Source of the DNA: Candidatus Atribacteria bacterium
Lineage (GTDB): Bacteria; Atribacterota; JS1; SB-45; 34-128
DNA length: 64,000 nt
Assembly (NCBI GenBank): GCA_003451675.1
Contig: DMCY01000093.1
Span: forward strand, 1 to 64,000
Direction: 5' to 3'
Under the pieces are notes generated by a model that was not told the DNA's origin, did not search any database, and was given only the letters and a program-made list of their open reading frames with translations. Below are positions 26,796 to 35,871 of the stretch, piece by piece. The stretch's first letter is position 1, and the number at the start of each line of letters is the position of its first letter. The position numbers were made by a program, and so were the translations under genes.

Positions 26796-27668
26796 TTACA
26801 ATTTGCTTTCTTGCATAACCAATCTCGTTTTAGTTAAGGCCTCCAGGGTTTTATCATATTCAGTAGTAGCTACTCCTAAAAACAATACATCAATTACAGC
26901 CAATTGAGCCATCCTCGAAGCTAAGGCACTTCCTCTAAAAGGTGTCTCTTGGGATGAAGTAAGCAAAGTAATATCTGCTAATTTAGTGATAGGGGAACCT
27001 AAATTAGATGTAATAGCAATAATTTTTGCCATTGTGTTCTTAACTATTTTAAGTGACTCAATTAATTCTTTAGTCCTTCCAGAATCGGATATGGCAATTA
27101 CTACGTCTTCCTTGGTTAATAAAGCTCCTATTGTCTTCTGCTTGTGATTATCTATTAAAGCCTCAGATATATAATTAATCCTTTTAAATTTCAAATCTGC
27201 ATCCTTTGCTACAATTCCTGAAGCCCCAAAACCAAAGAAATATAACCTGCGAGCTTTTAAAATCATCTCAATACCGGTTTTTATATCAGTATTTTGTAGT
27301 AATTCTTTTGTATTATTCAATGATTTACTGTAAATTTGAAAGATCTTTTTAATAATGATATTAATGTCGTCATTGGCCTCAATTTCGCCATAAATATGCT
27401 CTCTGTGTTCTTTTTCCCCTGCTTGTGCCAAGATAATTTTTAGCTCCTGGTAACCTGAATAACCAATATGCTGACAAAATTTAACTATTGTCGCCTCACT
27501 TACCCCCACATTCTCGGCCATCTTTGTAATAGAAAGATGAATAACTTCATTAATATTATTTAATATATAATCAGCCACTCTTCTTTCCGCTGGCTTTAAA
27601 GAAGTAAGCTGGCTTTTAATCCTTAAAATACCATTGGGCAAACTGTCTTTACCCTGTATTTGTATCAT
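26796..27668 (-). CDS. RpiR-family transcriptional regulator
   Basis: A 290-residue regulator. The N-terminal helix-turn-helix (about 20-85) contains AENVGVSEATIVKFCQHIGYSGYQELK. The C-terminal SIS domain (about 125-265) contains FFGFGASGIVAKDADLKF and VVIAISDSGRTKE. It probably senses MurNAc-6-P or a related sugar phosphate, like MurR, and controls murQ downstream. Its own promoter is probably in the A/T-rich stretch at 27700-27760, where TTTACT and TATAAT are 18 nt apart on the minus strand. Confidence 0.9.
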   Translation of the reverse strand: MIQIQGKDSLPNGILRIKSQLTSLKPAERRVADYILNNINEVIHLSITKMAENVGVSEATIVKFCQHIGYSGYQELKIILAQAGEKEHREHIYGEIEANDDINIIIKKIFQIYSKSLNNTKELLQNTDIKTGIEMILKARRLYFFGFGASGIVAKDADLKFKRINYISEALIDNHKQKTIGALLTKEDVVIAISDSGRTKELIESLKIVKNTMAKIIAITSNLGSPITKLADITLLTSSQETPFRGSALASRMAQLAVIDVLFLGVATTEYDKTLEALTKTRLVMQESKL

Positions 27669-27988
27669 CCTTATTCACATCCTTATTTTATTTTTACCTT
27701 CTTTTTTTATTATTATAATTATAATACCACATAAAAGTAAAAAAATCTTCTTTTTTTTATAAATATAATAAAATAATTTTATTATTATTTAATTTAACCT
27801 CAATTTACCATTTTCTAAGAAAATTATTATGGTCTTGCAGAGAAATAAAAATTAAGAAGAAAACTGAAATGGTGAAGTCTTTAATTAAAGGATTGAAGAT
27901 ATCTAAATTAAATCTGGTACCATTTTATTGATAGAAATCAAACAAGCAGTACGAAAAGCAGTAGAAGTAGTAAGGATGATATTTCACA

Positions 27989-28262
27989 TTATTGAATTTG
28001 AAATTGACGTGCAGTTGTAAATGCCTCTAAATAACTTTTTTCTCCGCTCATTAGCAATTGGTGTACTTCCATAACAAAAACGCCATGAACGGTTATCGGT
28101 TTTATACTTCCATCTTTATTTTTTATACCATACCCCGCTCCAGAATGAATCACATAATAATTATTCCCAACTCTGCCCAAATACATTACCACATGCCCTT
28201 TCATATAAATAGGGTCACCTGCTTCTAATCGATTAAGAATGTTTTCTCTGTTTTTAATAGAA
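27989..28262 (-). pseudogene. C-terminal remnant of an NlpC/P60 cell-wall peptidase
   Basis: The minus strand reads KFTGSIKNRENILNRLEAGD, then PIYMKGHVVMYLGRVGNNYYVIHSGAGYG. This is the C-terminal half of an NlpC/P60 domain, where GHVVMYLG holds the catalytic histidine. The first half, with the catalytic cysteine, is missing and its place is taken by an IS200-type element. The frame is read through from the transposase gene. A 71-codon internal start at 28204 exists but would make a non-catalytic piece. Confidence 0.75.
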
Positions 28263-28725
28263 CCTGTAAATTTAATATATTTACCTTATGTAAAAATTCC
28301 TGTTGCTCACTCTCTTCTTGTCTTTCTCTTTCTTCTTGATACTTTACATATTTTCTAATTTTGTTCTCATCCAGACCTATAGAACTTACACAATATCCAC
28401 GACTCCAAAAGTGATTTCCCCAATAGGGCTTCTTCCTGAGAGCAGGAAAGCTTTTGAAGAGTTTTATCGCTGTCTTACCTTTTAGCATTCCCATTACTTG
28501 GGATATTGATAATCTGGGAAGTATAGAAAGTATCATGTGTATATGATCCTCTTTTACATTCATTTCCAGTATCTCTATAGTTTTCCATTCACACAGCATT
28601 CTTAGGGTTTGTTCTACATATTCAGCCACTTGACCTTTTAGTATCCTGTATCTGTACTTTGGACACCATACGATATGATATTTACATTGATAGATTGTAT
28701 GAGATAATTTCTTCCATTTAGTCAT
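28225..28725 (-). CDS. tnpA: IS200/IS605-type transposase TnpA
   Basis: A 166-residue Y1 transposase. HTIYQCKYHIVWCPKYR is the family start, the HUH motif is His61-Ile62-His63 in KEDHIHMILS, and the catalytic tyrosine is in the KIRKYVKYQEE helix. It acts as a homodimer on single-stranded DNA. The last about 20 residues (HKVNILNLQV...) are not family sequence. They arise because the natural stop is gone and the frame runs into an NlpC/P60 remnant. No tnpB follows. Confidence 0.92.
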   Translation of the reverse strand: MTKWKKLSHTIYQCKYHIVWCPKYRYRILKGQVAEYVEQTLRMLCEWKTIEILEMNVKEDHIHMILSILPRLSISQVMGMLKGKTAIKLFKSFPALRKKPYWGNHFWSRGYCVSSIGLDENKIRKYVKYQEERERQEESEQQEFLHKVNILNLQVLLKTEKTFLID

Positions 28726-28800
28726 ATCTTATCTTAACATATATATCGGTTTTTATGGTAAAACCCTTTACCCATTACCACCTTCAAAGAAGGTGGTTTT
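28270..28800. mobile_element. IS200-like insertion element
   Basis: A lone tnpA with a perfect hairpin on its upstream side: ACCACCTTC-AAA-GAAGGTGGT at 28777-28797, the kind of subterminal palindrome recognised by IS200 transposases. The downstream edge is estimated at the point where NlpC/P60 sequence resumes. Exact ends are not defined. Confidence 0.65.
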
Positions 28801-28834
28801 TTAAGGTGAAATAAAAAACAATATTAATAAGTCC

Positions 28835-30151
28835 TTAATTATTTTTAGCAGAAACGGAAAGAGACTTAAGGTAGATATGAGGAAATTTATATTTTCCTTC
28901 TACCCATTTTGCTTTATTTCCTAAAGCAGCTATATTTTTTAGTTCTTCTATGGCATTACCGGCAATCATAACATCCTTAACCCTCCCTACTATTTTGCCC
29001 TTTTCTATTTTATAGCCCAGCTGTACATTATTAGAGAAGGCTCCACTTATTATATTGCCCTGGCCCAGTCCAAGAACCTGGTCGATAACTATCCCCTCTG
29101 AAATATCTTTAATCATCTCCTTAAAAGAAACTTCTCCTTTCTCCATTACCAAATTGCTTATACCGGGGGCAGGTCCACTCTGTAAACCAGCTCTTAAACC
29201 ATTTCCGGTACTCTCTACCTGGGCCATTCCCGCAGTCTGTAGATCATAATAAAAATTCTTAATCTCTCCTTTTTCTACCAAAGGAACTCGTTTCATTTCT
29301 ACTCCTTCATCATCAAAAGGAGCACTACCTAAAGCAAAATCTATAGTACCATCACTATAAATAGTTAACAGGTCACTCCACAACTTCTTGTTTTTCCGGG
29401 CAGCAAACGGTGAAATCTTCTTCAAGACCATTTTTCCATTTAGACCGCTAATTATAGGAAGAATTAAAACCAAAGCCGCTTTGGGAGTAAGGATAACCGG
29501 CATCTTCCCACTTTCTATGGGGACAATATTTTCTCCCCATTTTAAATTTTCAATTATCTCAGAAGTCAATTCTTCAAGCTCAAGATTGTCTTTCCCAGAT
29601 TCAAGAGAGGAATAAATCATCAACATATCTTGATTCTCGATCTGTTGTACCATTATCGAATAAGCAATCGCCGTCTTGTTATAAGAAAAATTCCCTCCCC
29701 TGGAATTAAAATATTCTATTTCATTACAATCTTTTACTATGGTGACATCACAACGCAATTTTCGGCTAAAATCTTTTAATCTTTCTACAATGCTTTCGCC
29801 AACTTTAACCATCTCTTCAACACTCTTATCTACCACTTTTTTATCGTATATATTTATCTTTTCTTTCCCCCCTCTTTTAATTTCCCCTGGGAAATCAAAA
29901 GAAGCTTCTGAACCAAATTCTGAGGTAGCTACTGCTTTTTCAAGCATTGAATCAAAGTCTTCACTCCCCGTAGATGAAGAAAATCCTACCATTCCCTTAT
30001 TAATCACTCGTAATGCCTTCCCTTCACTCTCAGAAATATCGATAGATTTTAATCTATTTACTTCAAAATTTACCGGGATAGTCTTGCTCTTTACTTTAAA
30101 TAGTTCGGCTGAATCTACTTTCTTACAGGCTTGCTGTAACAATTTTTCCAT
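28835..30151 (-). CDS. pmbA: TldE/PmbA-type metalloprotease subunit
   Basis: 438 residues, TldE/PmbA family. It has the C-terminal block with MIAGNAIEELKNIAALG and no HExxxH zinc motif, as expected for TldE, the non-catalytic partner of TldD. The heterodimer unfolds and digests peptides in the cytoplasm and matures some modified peptides. It lies 2 nt downstream of tldD in one operon. Confidence 0.93.
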   Translation of the reverse strand: MEKLLQQACKKVDSAELFKVKSKTIPVNFEVNRLKSIDISESEGKALRVINKGMVGFSSSTGSEDFDSMLEKAVATSEFGSEASFDFPGEIKRGGKEKINIYDKKVVDKSVEEMVKVGESIVERLKDFSRKLRCDVTIVKDCNEIEYFNSRGGNFSYNKTAIAYSIMVQQIENQDMLMIYSSLESGKDNLELEELTSEIIENLKWGENIVPIESGKMPVILTPKAALVLILPIISGLNGKMVLKKISPFAARKNKKLWSDLLTIYSDGTIDFALGSAPFDDEGVEMKRVPLVEKGEIKNFYYDLQTAGMAQVESTGNGLRAGLQSGPAPGISNLVMEKGEVSFKEMIKDISEGIVIDQVLGLGQGNIISGAFSNNVQLGYKIEKGKIVGRVKDVMIAGNAIEELKNIAALGNKAKWVEGKYKFPHIYLKSLSVSAKNN

Positions 30152-30152
30152 C

Positions 30153-31523
30153 TCATCTACCTCCTACTACTACCTTTTTTATTCTAAGGTGAGGACTACC
30201 AAAAGAGACTGGTAGAGGGCTTTGCCCCGCTTTTCCGCATCCACCACCTGTTTCAATCATTTTCAAATCATTTCCTACCCCCTCAATATTAAGAAGGGTG
30301 GTAAATAAATTCCCACTCAATACTACATCTTTAACCGGTTCAGCAATCTCCCCGTCTCTTATCATATAACCTTCCCCGGCACTAAAAGTAAACATCTCAA
30401 AGGTAGTCATCCCTCCATAGCAATCCTTGGCATAAATTCCTTTCTTTATTCCGGATAATAAATCTTTAAAAGGAACATCTCCATTTTCGATATAAGTATT
30501 GGTCATTCGAACAATAGGTTTAAAGCGATAATTGAGGGCACGGGCATTTCCGGTTGGCTCTTCCCCCATTTTAACAGCAGTTTCCCGCGAATGTAATCTA
30601 CCTGTTAGGATTCCATCTTTTATCAGATAATTTTTCTTTGTTCTAACTCCTTCATCATCATATTTGGCAGAACCTAATAAATCCGGAATAGAACCATCAT
30701 CAACTACATTAAGTTTGGGTGAGCCATATTTCTTCCCTAATTTCATTAAACCACTCATCCTCTCATCTTCATATAAAAAATCAGCTTCACTAAGATGTCC
30801 AAAAGCCTCATGGATAAAAACTCCGCCTAATATTTGATCTAAAATAACCGTATATTCCCCACCTTCCACTGGCTGTGCCTTAAGAAGATTGACTGCCCGA
30901 AAAGCTGCCTTTTGTGCTTTGGTAGAAATTTTTTCCATTATTTCAAAACCCTTGGTAGTTCCAATGCTTTCACTGGCCAGCTGAACATTATCTCCCTCCC
31001 GAGCTATAGCCGTAAAACGCGCACTCAAAAATGGTTTTTCCTGTTCGATATAACTACCTTCAGAATTGGCAAAATAAGTAGTAGAAAACCTGTCTGTATA
31101 GATTACGTTAGAGGATTGGATCAGAGGATTAGATTTCATAATTATATTATTATAATTTTCCATTAATTTCTTTTTCTCTCTCAAACTTATCTGGCGAAAA
31201 TCCTTATCTAATTCCCGCTTAATTATTTCCACCACTGGCGAAACAACAGCCAATTTGCTCTCTTCTTTGCCAATTAAACTCGCCACTTCTATTGCCTCTC
31301 TAACTTTCTCTTCTAAATTATCAAACTGATTAAAGGAAACAAAGCCCCATCCCCCTTTTACCAGAACACGAACATTTCCTCCTGTCTGCTGGGAGCAATT
31401 TATCTTTTCTAATTTCTTCCCCTGAAAATGAATGGTAGCGGCTTCTTTCTTTTCCGCCCTTATCTCGATATAATCTGCTTTATACTTATTATTTTCTAAA
31501 ATCTTTTTTAAAATCTCTCTCAC
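30153..31523 (-). CDS. tldD: TldD metalloprotease
   Basis: 456 residues. The zinc-binding HEAFGH motif is in GGVFIHEAFGHLSEADFL near residue 230. DDGSIPDLLGSAKYDDEGV and NYRFKPIVRMTNTYIENGD are typical TldD blocks. It forms a heterodimer with the PmbA/TldE protein encoded 2 nt downstream. It lies 14 nt after the YhaM-like gene and may share its transcript. Confidence 0.95.
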   Translation of the reverse strand: MREILKKILENNKYKADYIEIRAEKKEAATIHFQGKKLEKINCSQQTGGNVRVLVKGGWGFVSFNQFDNLEEKVREAIEVASLIGKEESKLAVVSPVVEIIKRELDKDFRQISLREKKKLMENYNNIIMKSNPLIQSSNVIYTDRFSTTYFANSEGSYIEQEKPFLSARFTAIAREGDNVQLASESIGTTKGFEIMEKISTKAQKAAFRAVNLLKAQPVEGGEYTVILDQILGGVFIHEAFGHLSEADFLYEDERMSGLMKLGKKYGSPKLNVVDDGSIPDLLGSAKYDDEGVRTKKNYLIKDGILTGRLHSRETAVKMGEEPTGNARALNYRFKPIVRMTNTYIENGDVPFKDLLSGIKKGIYAKDCYGGMTTFEMFTFSAGEGYMIRDGEIAEPVKDVVLSGNLFTTLLNIEGVGNDLKMIETGGGCGKAGQSPLPVSFGSPHLRIKKVVVGGR

Positions 31524-31537
31524 TATTATTTTCTCCT

Positions 31538-32539
31538 TTAACCTTCTTCAGTCTCATTTATTTTATTTTTTAATATTGCTTCTTCATCTAAATAAATTGA
31601 CCTTTCTAACCACCAAATCCATTTGCTCCATTTTTCTTTAAAATCTTTATTCTCTTCTTTGACATTTATAAAGCCACTTACCTTAGCATCCATCTCATCA
31701 GCATAATGAAGAGCTATAGCTGTTAAAATACTGGGAAGTCTGGGGGAACCGAATTCAAAATGGCCATGATGGCTTAAAAGGGTATGTTTTACCATTAGTT
31801 CTAAGTCTTTTGGAAAATTATCCAAACCTTTTATTTTTTGGTCAATCATCTCTATACCTATGGTAATGTGGCCCAGAAGCTTACCTTCATCAGTATGTTC
31901 CATAACCTTATCGTAGGCATATTCCCTTATTTTACCTATATCATGAAGAATAGCCATAGTAATTAAAAAATCACGGTTCATTTCTTTATAGATATTACCT
32001 ACAGTCTCACAAATATTCACTACATTTACAGTATGCTCAGCTAAACCGCCGATATAAGGTTGATGTACTTTCATTGCTGCTGGTGCCCTTGTAAACTTTG
32101 CCGTAAATTCCGGGTCATCAAAAAAACTCTTTAAAAGATTCTTTAAGTGATAATCTTCGATAGAATTAATCTTTGAAAAAATCTTACGCATCAGTTCATC
32201 TAAATTTTCTTTTGATTGAGGTAAATAATCTGAATAATCTAAATCCAAGGGGGGAGTTTCGGTAAGAGAAGAAACAGTTGCCTGAAGGGTCCCGTCAATC
32301 TTTTTTTTAGTTACATACCCCTGGACTCGGGCAAATTTAATCTTGCTTAATTTCTCCACTCTATCATTAGGAACATCCCAATTAATGGCTTCAATTTCTC
32401 CGGTCTTATCGGCGATTTTAAAGAACATATCTATAGTTTTTTTATCCCGCCTTACTTTAAACTCTACATCTTTCAAGAAAAAAATGTCGTTAATCCTGGT
32501 ATTTAAATTTAAATCAGTCACCATTTGTTTTTTAACCAA
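31538..32539 (-). CDS. yhaM: YhaM-like 3'-5' exoribonuclease (OB fold plus HD domain)
   Basis: 333 residues. The N-terminal OB-fold domain is at about 20-100 (VQGYVTKKKIDGTLQATV). The HD domain (about 160-290) has GGLAEHTVNVV, MAILHDIGKIREY and SHHGHFEFGSP, giving the metal-binding His/Asp set. YhaM enzymes trim RNA or DNA 3' ends in the cytoplasm. It is divergent from the tRNA-Leu gene. Confidence 0.9.
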   Translation of the reverse strand: MVKKQMVTDLNLNTRINDIFFLKDVEFKVRRDKKTIDMFFKIADKTGEIEAINWDVPNDRVEKLSKIKFARVQGYVTKKKIDGTLQATVSSLTETPPLDLDYSDYLPQSKENLDELMRKIFSKINSIEDYHLKNLLKSFFDDPEFTAKFTRAPAAMKVHQPYIGGLAEHTVNVVNICETVGNIYKEMNRDFLITMAILHDIGKIREYAYDKVMEHTDEGKLLGHITIGIEMIDQKIKGLDNFPKDLELMVKHTLLSHHGHFEFGSPRLPSILTAIALHYADEMDAKVSGFINVKEENKDFKEKWSKWIWWLERSIYLDEEAILKNKINETEEG

Positions 32540-32686
32540 AGCACTTCACTCCTTTTCTGATATTTTTGATACAGGGATGGTTTTTGTAATAAAAACTTGA
32601 CAATAATATCTATTTTCTTTATTCTATTTTCAGTAAAGACTCTTTCAGTTACCTATTAATTTTAAATTTATTCTCAAAAATAATAA

Positions 32687-32770
32687 GCCGAAGTGGCGGA
32701 ACTGGTAGACGCGCTACGTTCAGGGCGTAGTAGGTGTATGCCTGTGGGGGTTCAAATCCCCCCTTCGGCA
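32687..32770 (+). tRNA. tRNA-Leu (anticodon CAG)
   Basis: A class II tRNA of 84 nt. The acceptor GCCGAAG pairs with CTTCGGC with discriminator A, the D-arm has TGGCGGAACTGGTAGACGC, and the anticodon stem CTACG/CGTAG carries loop TTCAGGG. A variable arm follows, and the T-loop is in GGGGGTTCAAATCCCCC. CCA is not encoded. The hisC reading frame on the other strand overlaps its last 51 nt. Confidence 0.97.
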
Positions 32771-33796
32771 CCTCTTTACATAATCAGATAGCGCTTCTAC
32801 TACTCTATCCATTTCCCAATCTTCTCCAATGGTAAATCTGATAAATTGGTCGCCCAAACCAGAAAACTCATTTTCCCAGCCAGGTAAAGCATAAACTCCT
32901 CTTTCCTTTAAATGCTTCCAAATTTTTTTACATTCTTCTTTATCTCTAAACTCTACTAAAACAAAATTTGCTTTTGAATCATAAGCGAAAAATCCTAACT
33001 CATTTATTTGCCTTACAAACTTATCTCTTGTTTTCTTTATTTTCTCCCAAGCTTTTTGATAATAATCTAAATATTTCAGGACCTTTTCTGCAGCCTTCTC
33101 GGCCATTCTATTCACTCTAAAATATTGACCAAAAGCTGCCAATCTTCTTATATTTTGCGGGTTAGAAATGGCAAAGCCCAAGCGCAATCCGGCTAATCCA
33201 AAATTTTTAGAAAAACTTCGGGAAATAACCAAATTATCATATTTGTCAATTAAGTCTACCATAGTTTCTTCTAAATATTCATAATTACACTCATCAACTA
33301 CCACCATCCCTTTTGTTCTTTGTAGAATATCAATAATCTTTTCTCTGGGGATTCCTGTCCCGGTAGGATTATTAGGATTACATATCCATATCAATGAGGT
33401 TTTCTTTAGTTGTTTAGCAGAATAATTAATATTATATTCTCTATTATGCAGACAATTAACTAAAACCTTGGGTAAACCTGATCTATCAGCACTGACCTCA
33501 TATTGAAAAAAAGTAGGAATGGGGATTAAGACCTCTCCTTGATAAGCTCGAGTAACTATTTCAATAACTTCATCTGAACCATTAGTGGGCAAAATATTCT
33601 CTCTATTTACTCCTACATGCTCTGCTAAAACTTGACATAGTTGGGAATACCCTCCTCCTGAAGGATAAAGATTAATGTCCTTTAATTCTGTAGACAACTC
33701 TTTTAGTAGCATGGCAGGCAGAGGATATTTAAAATAGGAATGACTTAAAAATATTTTTTCTTTTTTAAAAGGTTTTATCTTCTCTTTGTTTTTCAT
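32720..33796 (-). CDS. hisC: Histidinol-phosphate aminotransferase
   Basis: A 358-residue class I/II aminotransferase. NPNNPTGTGIP, the aspartate of VVVDECNYEYLE and the PLP-binding lysine in SRSFSKNFGLAGLRLGF are present. It converts imidazole-acetol phosphate to histidinol phosphate; related enzymes handle aromatic amino acids, and no other his genes are near. The last 17 or so residues (RCRRGDLNPHRH...) are the antisense translation of tRNA-Leu. The family sequence ends at about ALSDYVK, so the natural stop seems to have been lost. Confidence 0.9.
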   Translation of the reverse strand: MKNKEKIKPFKKEKIFLSHSYFKYPLPAMLLKELSTELKDINLYPSGGGYSQLCQVLAEHVGVNRENILPTNGSDEVIEIVTRAYQGEVLIPIPTFFQYEVSADRSGLPKVLVNCLHNREYNINYSAKQLKKTSLIWICNPNNPTGTGIPREKIIDILQRTKGMVVVDECNYEYLEETMVDLIDKYDNLVISRSFSKNFGLAGLRLGFAISNPQNIRRLAAFGQYFRVNRMAEKAAEKVLKYLDYYQKAWEKIKKTRDKFVRQINELGFFAYDSKANFVLVEFRDKEECKKIWKHLKERGVYALPGWENEFSGLGDQFIRFTIGEDWEMDRVVEALSDYVKRCRRGDLNPHRHTPTTP

Positions 33797-33833
33797 CTTT
33801 TTGTTCTAATTATTTTCTCCTCTTTTTATCATT

Positions 33834-34925
33834 TTATCCTTTAAGATATTTAGAGATTAGCTCTTTCCATTCTTTATCGAAAACTCCTCTTAAAGAATCT
33901 TTTTCTCTTTCGGTCATAAAAGAAGCTTCGATAGAATTAAAACTAATCTTTCTAATCTCCTCTAAACTAAATCCAAACTTTTTAATTAAAATTAAATATT
34001 CTTTAGTAATCGAAGTATCAAACATAGTAGGGTCATCAGAATTGATAGTTACCATTAACCCTTCTTTAAAATAATTTCTAACTGGATGTTCTGCAAATTT
34101 TTTACATGCCCGCGTCTTGATATTACTTACTACACACACCTCTAAAGGTATCTGTCTTTCTTTAAGAAAAGCAATTAATCGGGGGTCTTCATAAGCCCTT
34201 AATCCATGACCTATCCGCTCTGCTTTCAATTCATTCACAGCTGCCCAAATAGATTTAGCACCATCAGTCTCACCAGCATGGGCAGTAAGCCGAAAACCTA
34301 GTTCTCTGGCTTCCCCATAGACTTTGGCAAATAGACCTGCCAGGAATATTTTTTCACTTCCTCCCAGCCCAATGCCTATAAGCCCCCGCCCTAAATAACC
34401 GCTCAGTTCTTTCACCAAATTAAGCCCCATGCGCGGACCATAATCCCTGACTACATCTACAATCAATTCACTTCGAATTCCAAAATCATCAAAAGCTTTT
34501 TTCTTACCTTTAATCAAACTTTCGGTTATTCCAGATGCAGATAATCGCTTATTTCTGAAAGTGAAATCTCGAGGAGAATAGAAAGCCTCTACATATTTCA
34601 CATTTTGTTCACTCAGACTCTTTAGAACCTGGTAAGATAATTCCTCAAAATCCTCATATTCAGTAATAAAACTGTTCTTCCATAACCAAACTTTAATAAA
34701 TTGAGTAAAATTAGAGTAGGTTAAATGCCTTTTAAGGTCTTTAAGATTCTTGATGGAGGAATTTTTATTTCGTTTTTGAATAAAGTTTAATAAAGTTGGT
34801 AAAGGAATTGCTCCTTCTAAGTGGAGATGGAGTTCAACTTTAGGTATTTCTCGCATAAATTGCGCTAATTTGTCCGAATGTTCTATTTCATTATTATTAA
34901 GAATTTGTATCTCTCTCCCTTTCAA
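33834..34925 (-). CDS. add: Adenosine deaminase
   Basis: A 363-residue metal-dependent deaminase. The HLHLEGA metal-binding motif lies near residue 35, HAGETDG carries the catalytic glutamate, IGHGLRAYED the histidine, and NSDDPTMF the aspartates. It deaminates adenosine or deoxyadenosine to inosine. The first 23 residues precede the domain; an ATG at MREIPKVELHLH is a likely alternative start. The frame overlaps the metalloprotease gene by 29 nt. It fits the nucleoside-salvage genes at the right end of the window. Confidence 0.93.
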   Translation of the reverse strand: MKGREIQILNNNEIEHSDKLAQFMREIPKVELHLHLEGAIPLPTLLNFIQKRNKNSSIKNLKDLKRHLTYSNFTQFIKVWLWKNSFITEYEDFEELSYQVLKSLSEQNVKYVEAFYSPRDFTFRNKRLSASGITESLIKGKKKAFDDFGIRSELIVDVVRDYGPRMGLNLVKELSGYLGRGLIGIGLGGSEKIFLAGLFAKVYGEARELGFRLTAHAGETDGAKSIWAAVNELKAERIGHGLRAYEDPRLIAFLKERQIPLEVCVVSNIKTRACKKFAEHPVRNYFKEGLMVTINSDDPTMFDTSITKEYLILIKKFGFSLEEIRKISFNSIEASFMTEREKDSLRGVFDKEWKELISKYLKG

Positions 34926-35286
34926 TCTTTCTCAAATCTGCCTCTCCCAAACCAAAATAATGCCCAATTTCATGAATAACCACTTTTCTGACCGATTCTT
35001 TTATGTCTTCTTTATTTTTACAACGAATTTCTATAGGTTTTTTAAAGATAATAATCTTATCAGGTAAAACATTCTTATACCAGATACCTCTTCTGGAATA
35101 AGGAACCCCCCGATAAAGACCTAAAAGACCATAGGGCGATCTGATCTTCATCTCCCTAAGAAGTTCTTGAGAAGGCAAATCTTCAATAACTACGGCAATA
35201 TTTTCCATCCTTTCTCTGAATTTTTCAGGAAGGGTGCTTATTGCCTCAGTTACTAATTCCTCAAATTCTTCTTCGGTTACTTTCAT
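34897..35286 (-). CDS. Small zincin-like metallopeptidase family protein
   Basis: 129 residues. HEIGHYFG near residue 110 matches the HExxH zinc motif, and the preceding GVPYSRRGIW, the DLPSQELL and the DKIIIFKKPIE segments are typical of the PF06262-type family often annotated as metallopeptidase family protein. Substrate and role are unknown. It is 1 nt from the flavodoxin gene and overlaps the start of add, so the three are likely co-transcribed. Confidence 0.82.
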   Translation of the reverse strand: MKVTEEEFEELVTEAISTLPEKFRERMENIAVVIEDLPSQELLREMKIRSPYGLLGLYRGVPYSRRGIWYKNVLPDKIIIFKKPIEIRCKNKEDIKESVRKVVIHEIGHYFGLGEADLRKIERERDTNS

Positions 35287-35287
35287 T

Positions 35288-35773
35288 TTACTTTTTTAGC
35301 TTTTCTTCCAAATTTTTTATAAATTCTTTCACTTTCTGCAGGTATTGGTCCCTGTTTACTTCTCGGGAGGTCAACTCAAGTAAAGCAAGTGGAGGTTTTT
35401 GGCAGATATCTTCCATATCTGTAAATACCTTCTTAGCATCTGAACCCAAACAGGTGCAGAAAAAAGCTACATTTTTAAAATCTTCCTTATGTAAAGAAAG
35501 ATAGGTCCTGATAGGAGCAGATATATTTCCAGCCCAAATAGGAGTTCCAATAATTACCAGATCATATATAGAGGGATTTTTCTTAAGTTCTTTAATTGTA
35601 GTAAATCTTCTATTAACAGCATCATTGCCAGCGCTTAAAAATCCTGAAACTCCTCTTCTATCTTTTGTATCAAAAATTTCTTCAATGTCACACTTTAAGA
35701 TTTCAGAAATAGCTTTGGCTACTTTTTTAGTTCTGCCGCTTCTCGAATAAAATACTACCAATATTTTTTCCAT
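35288..35773 (-). CDS. Flavodoxin-like protein
   Basis: About 161 residues. The FMN-phosphate loop is in VVFYSRSGRTKKVAK at the N-terminus, and DLVIIGTPIWAGNIS follows. I place the start at the ATG before EKILVVFYS, preceded by AAGGGAAG; an upstream ATG at 35809 would add 12 non-homologous residues. Such proteins carry electrons at low potential or act as oxidoreductase partners. It lies beside a nitroreductase gene, a plausible redox partner. Confidence 0.85.
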   Translation of the reverse strand: MEKILVVFYSRSGRTKKVAKAISEILKCDIEEIFDTKDRRGVSGFLSAGNDAVNRRFTTIKELKKNPSIYDLVIIGTPIWAGNISAPIRTYLSLHKEDFKNVAFFCTCLGSDAKKVFTDMEDICQKPPLALLELTSREVNRDQYLQKVKEFIKNLEEKLKK

Positions 35774-35871
35774 TTTATAACTTCCCTTCCATTTTTTCTT
35801 ACTTTCCATTATAGCTAATTTCCTTCATAAAAAAAGCTTTAGAAATAGTTATGAATTATTATCGGAAAAAT

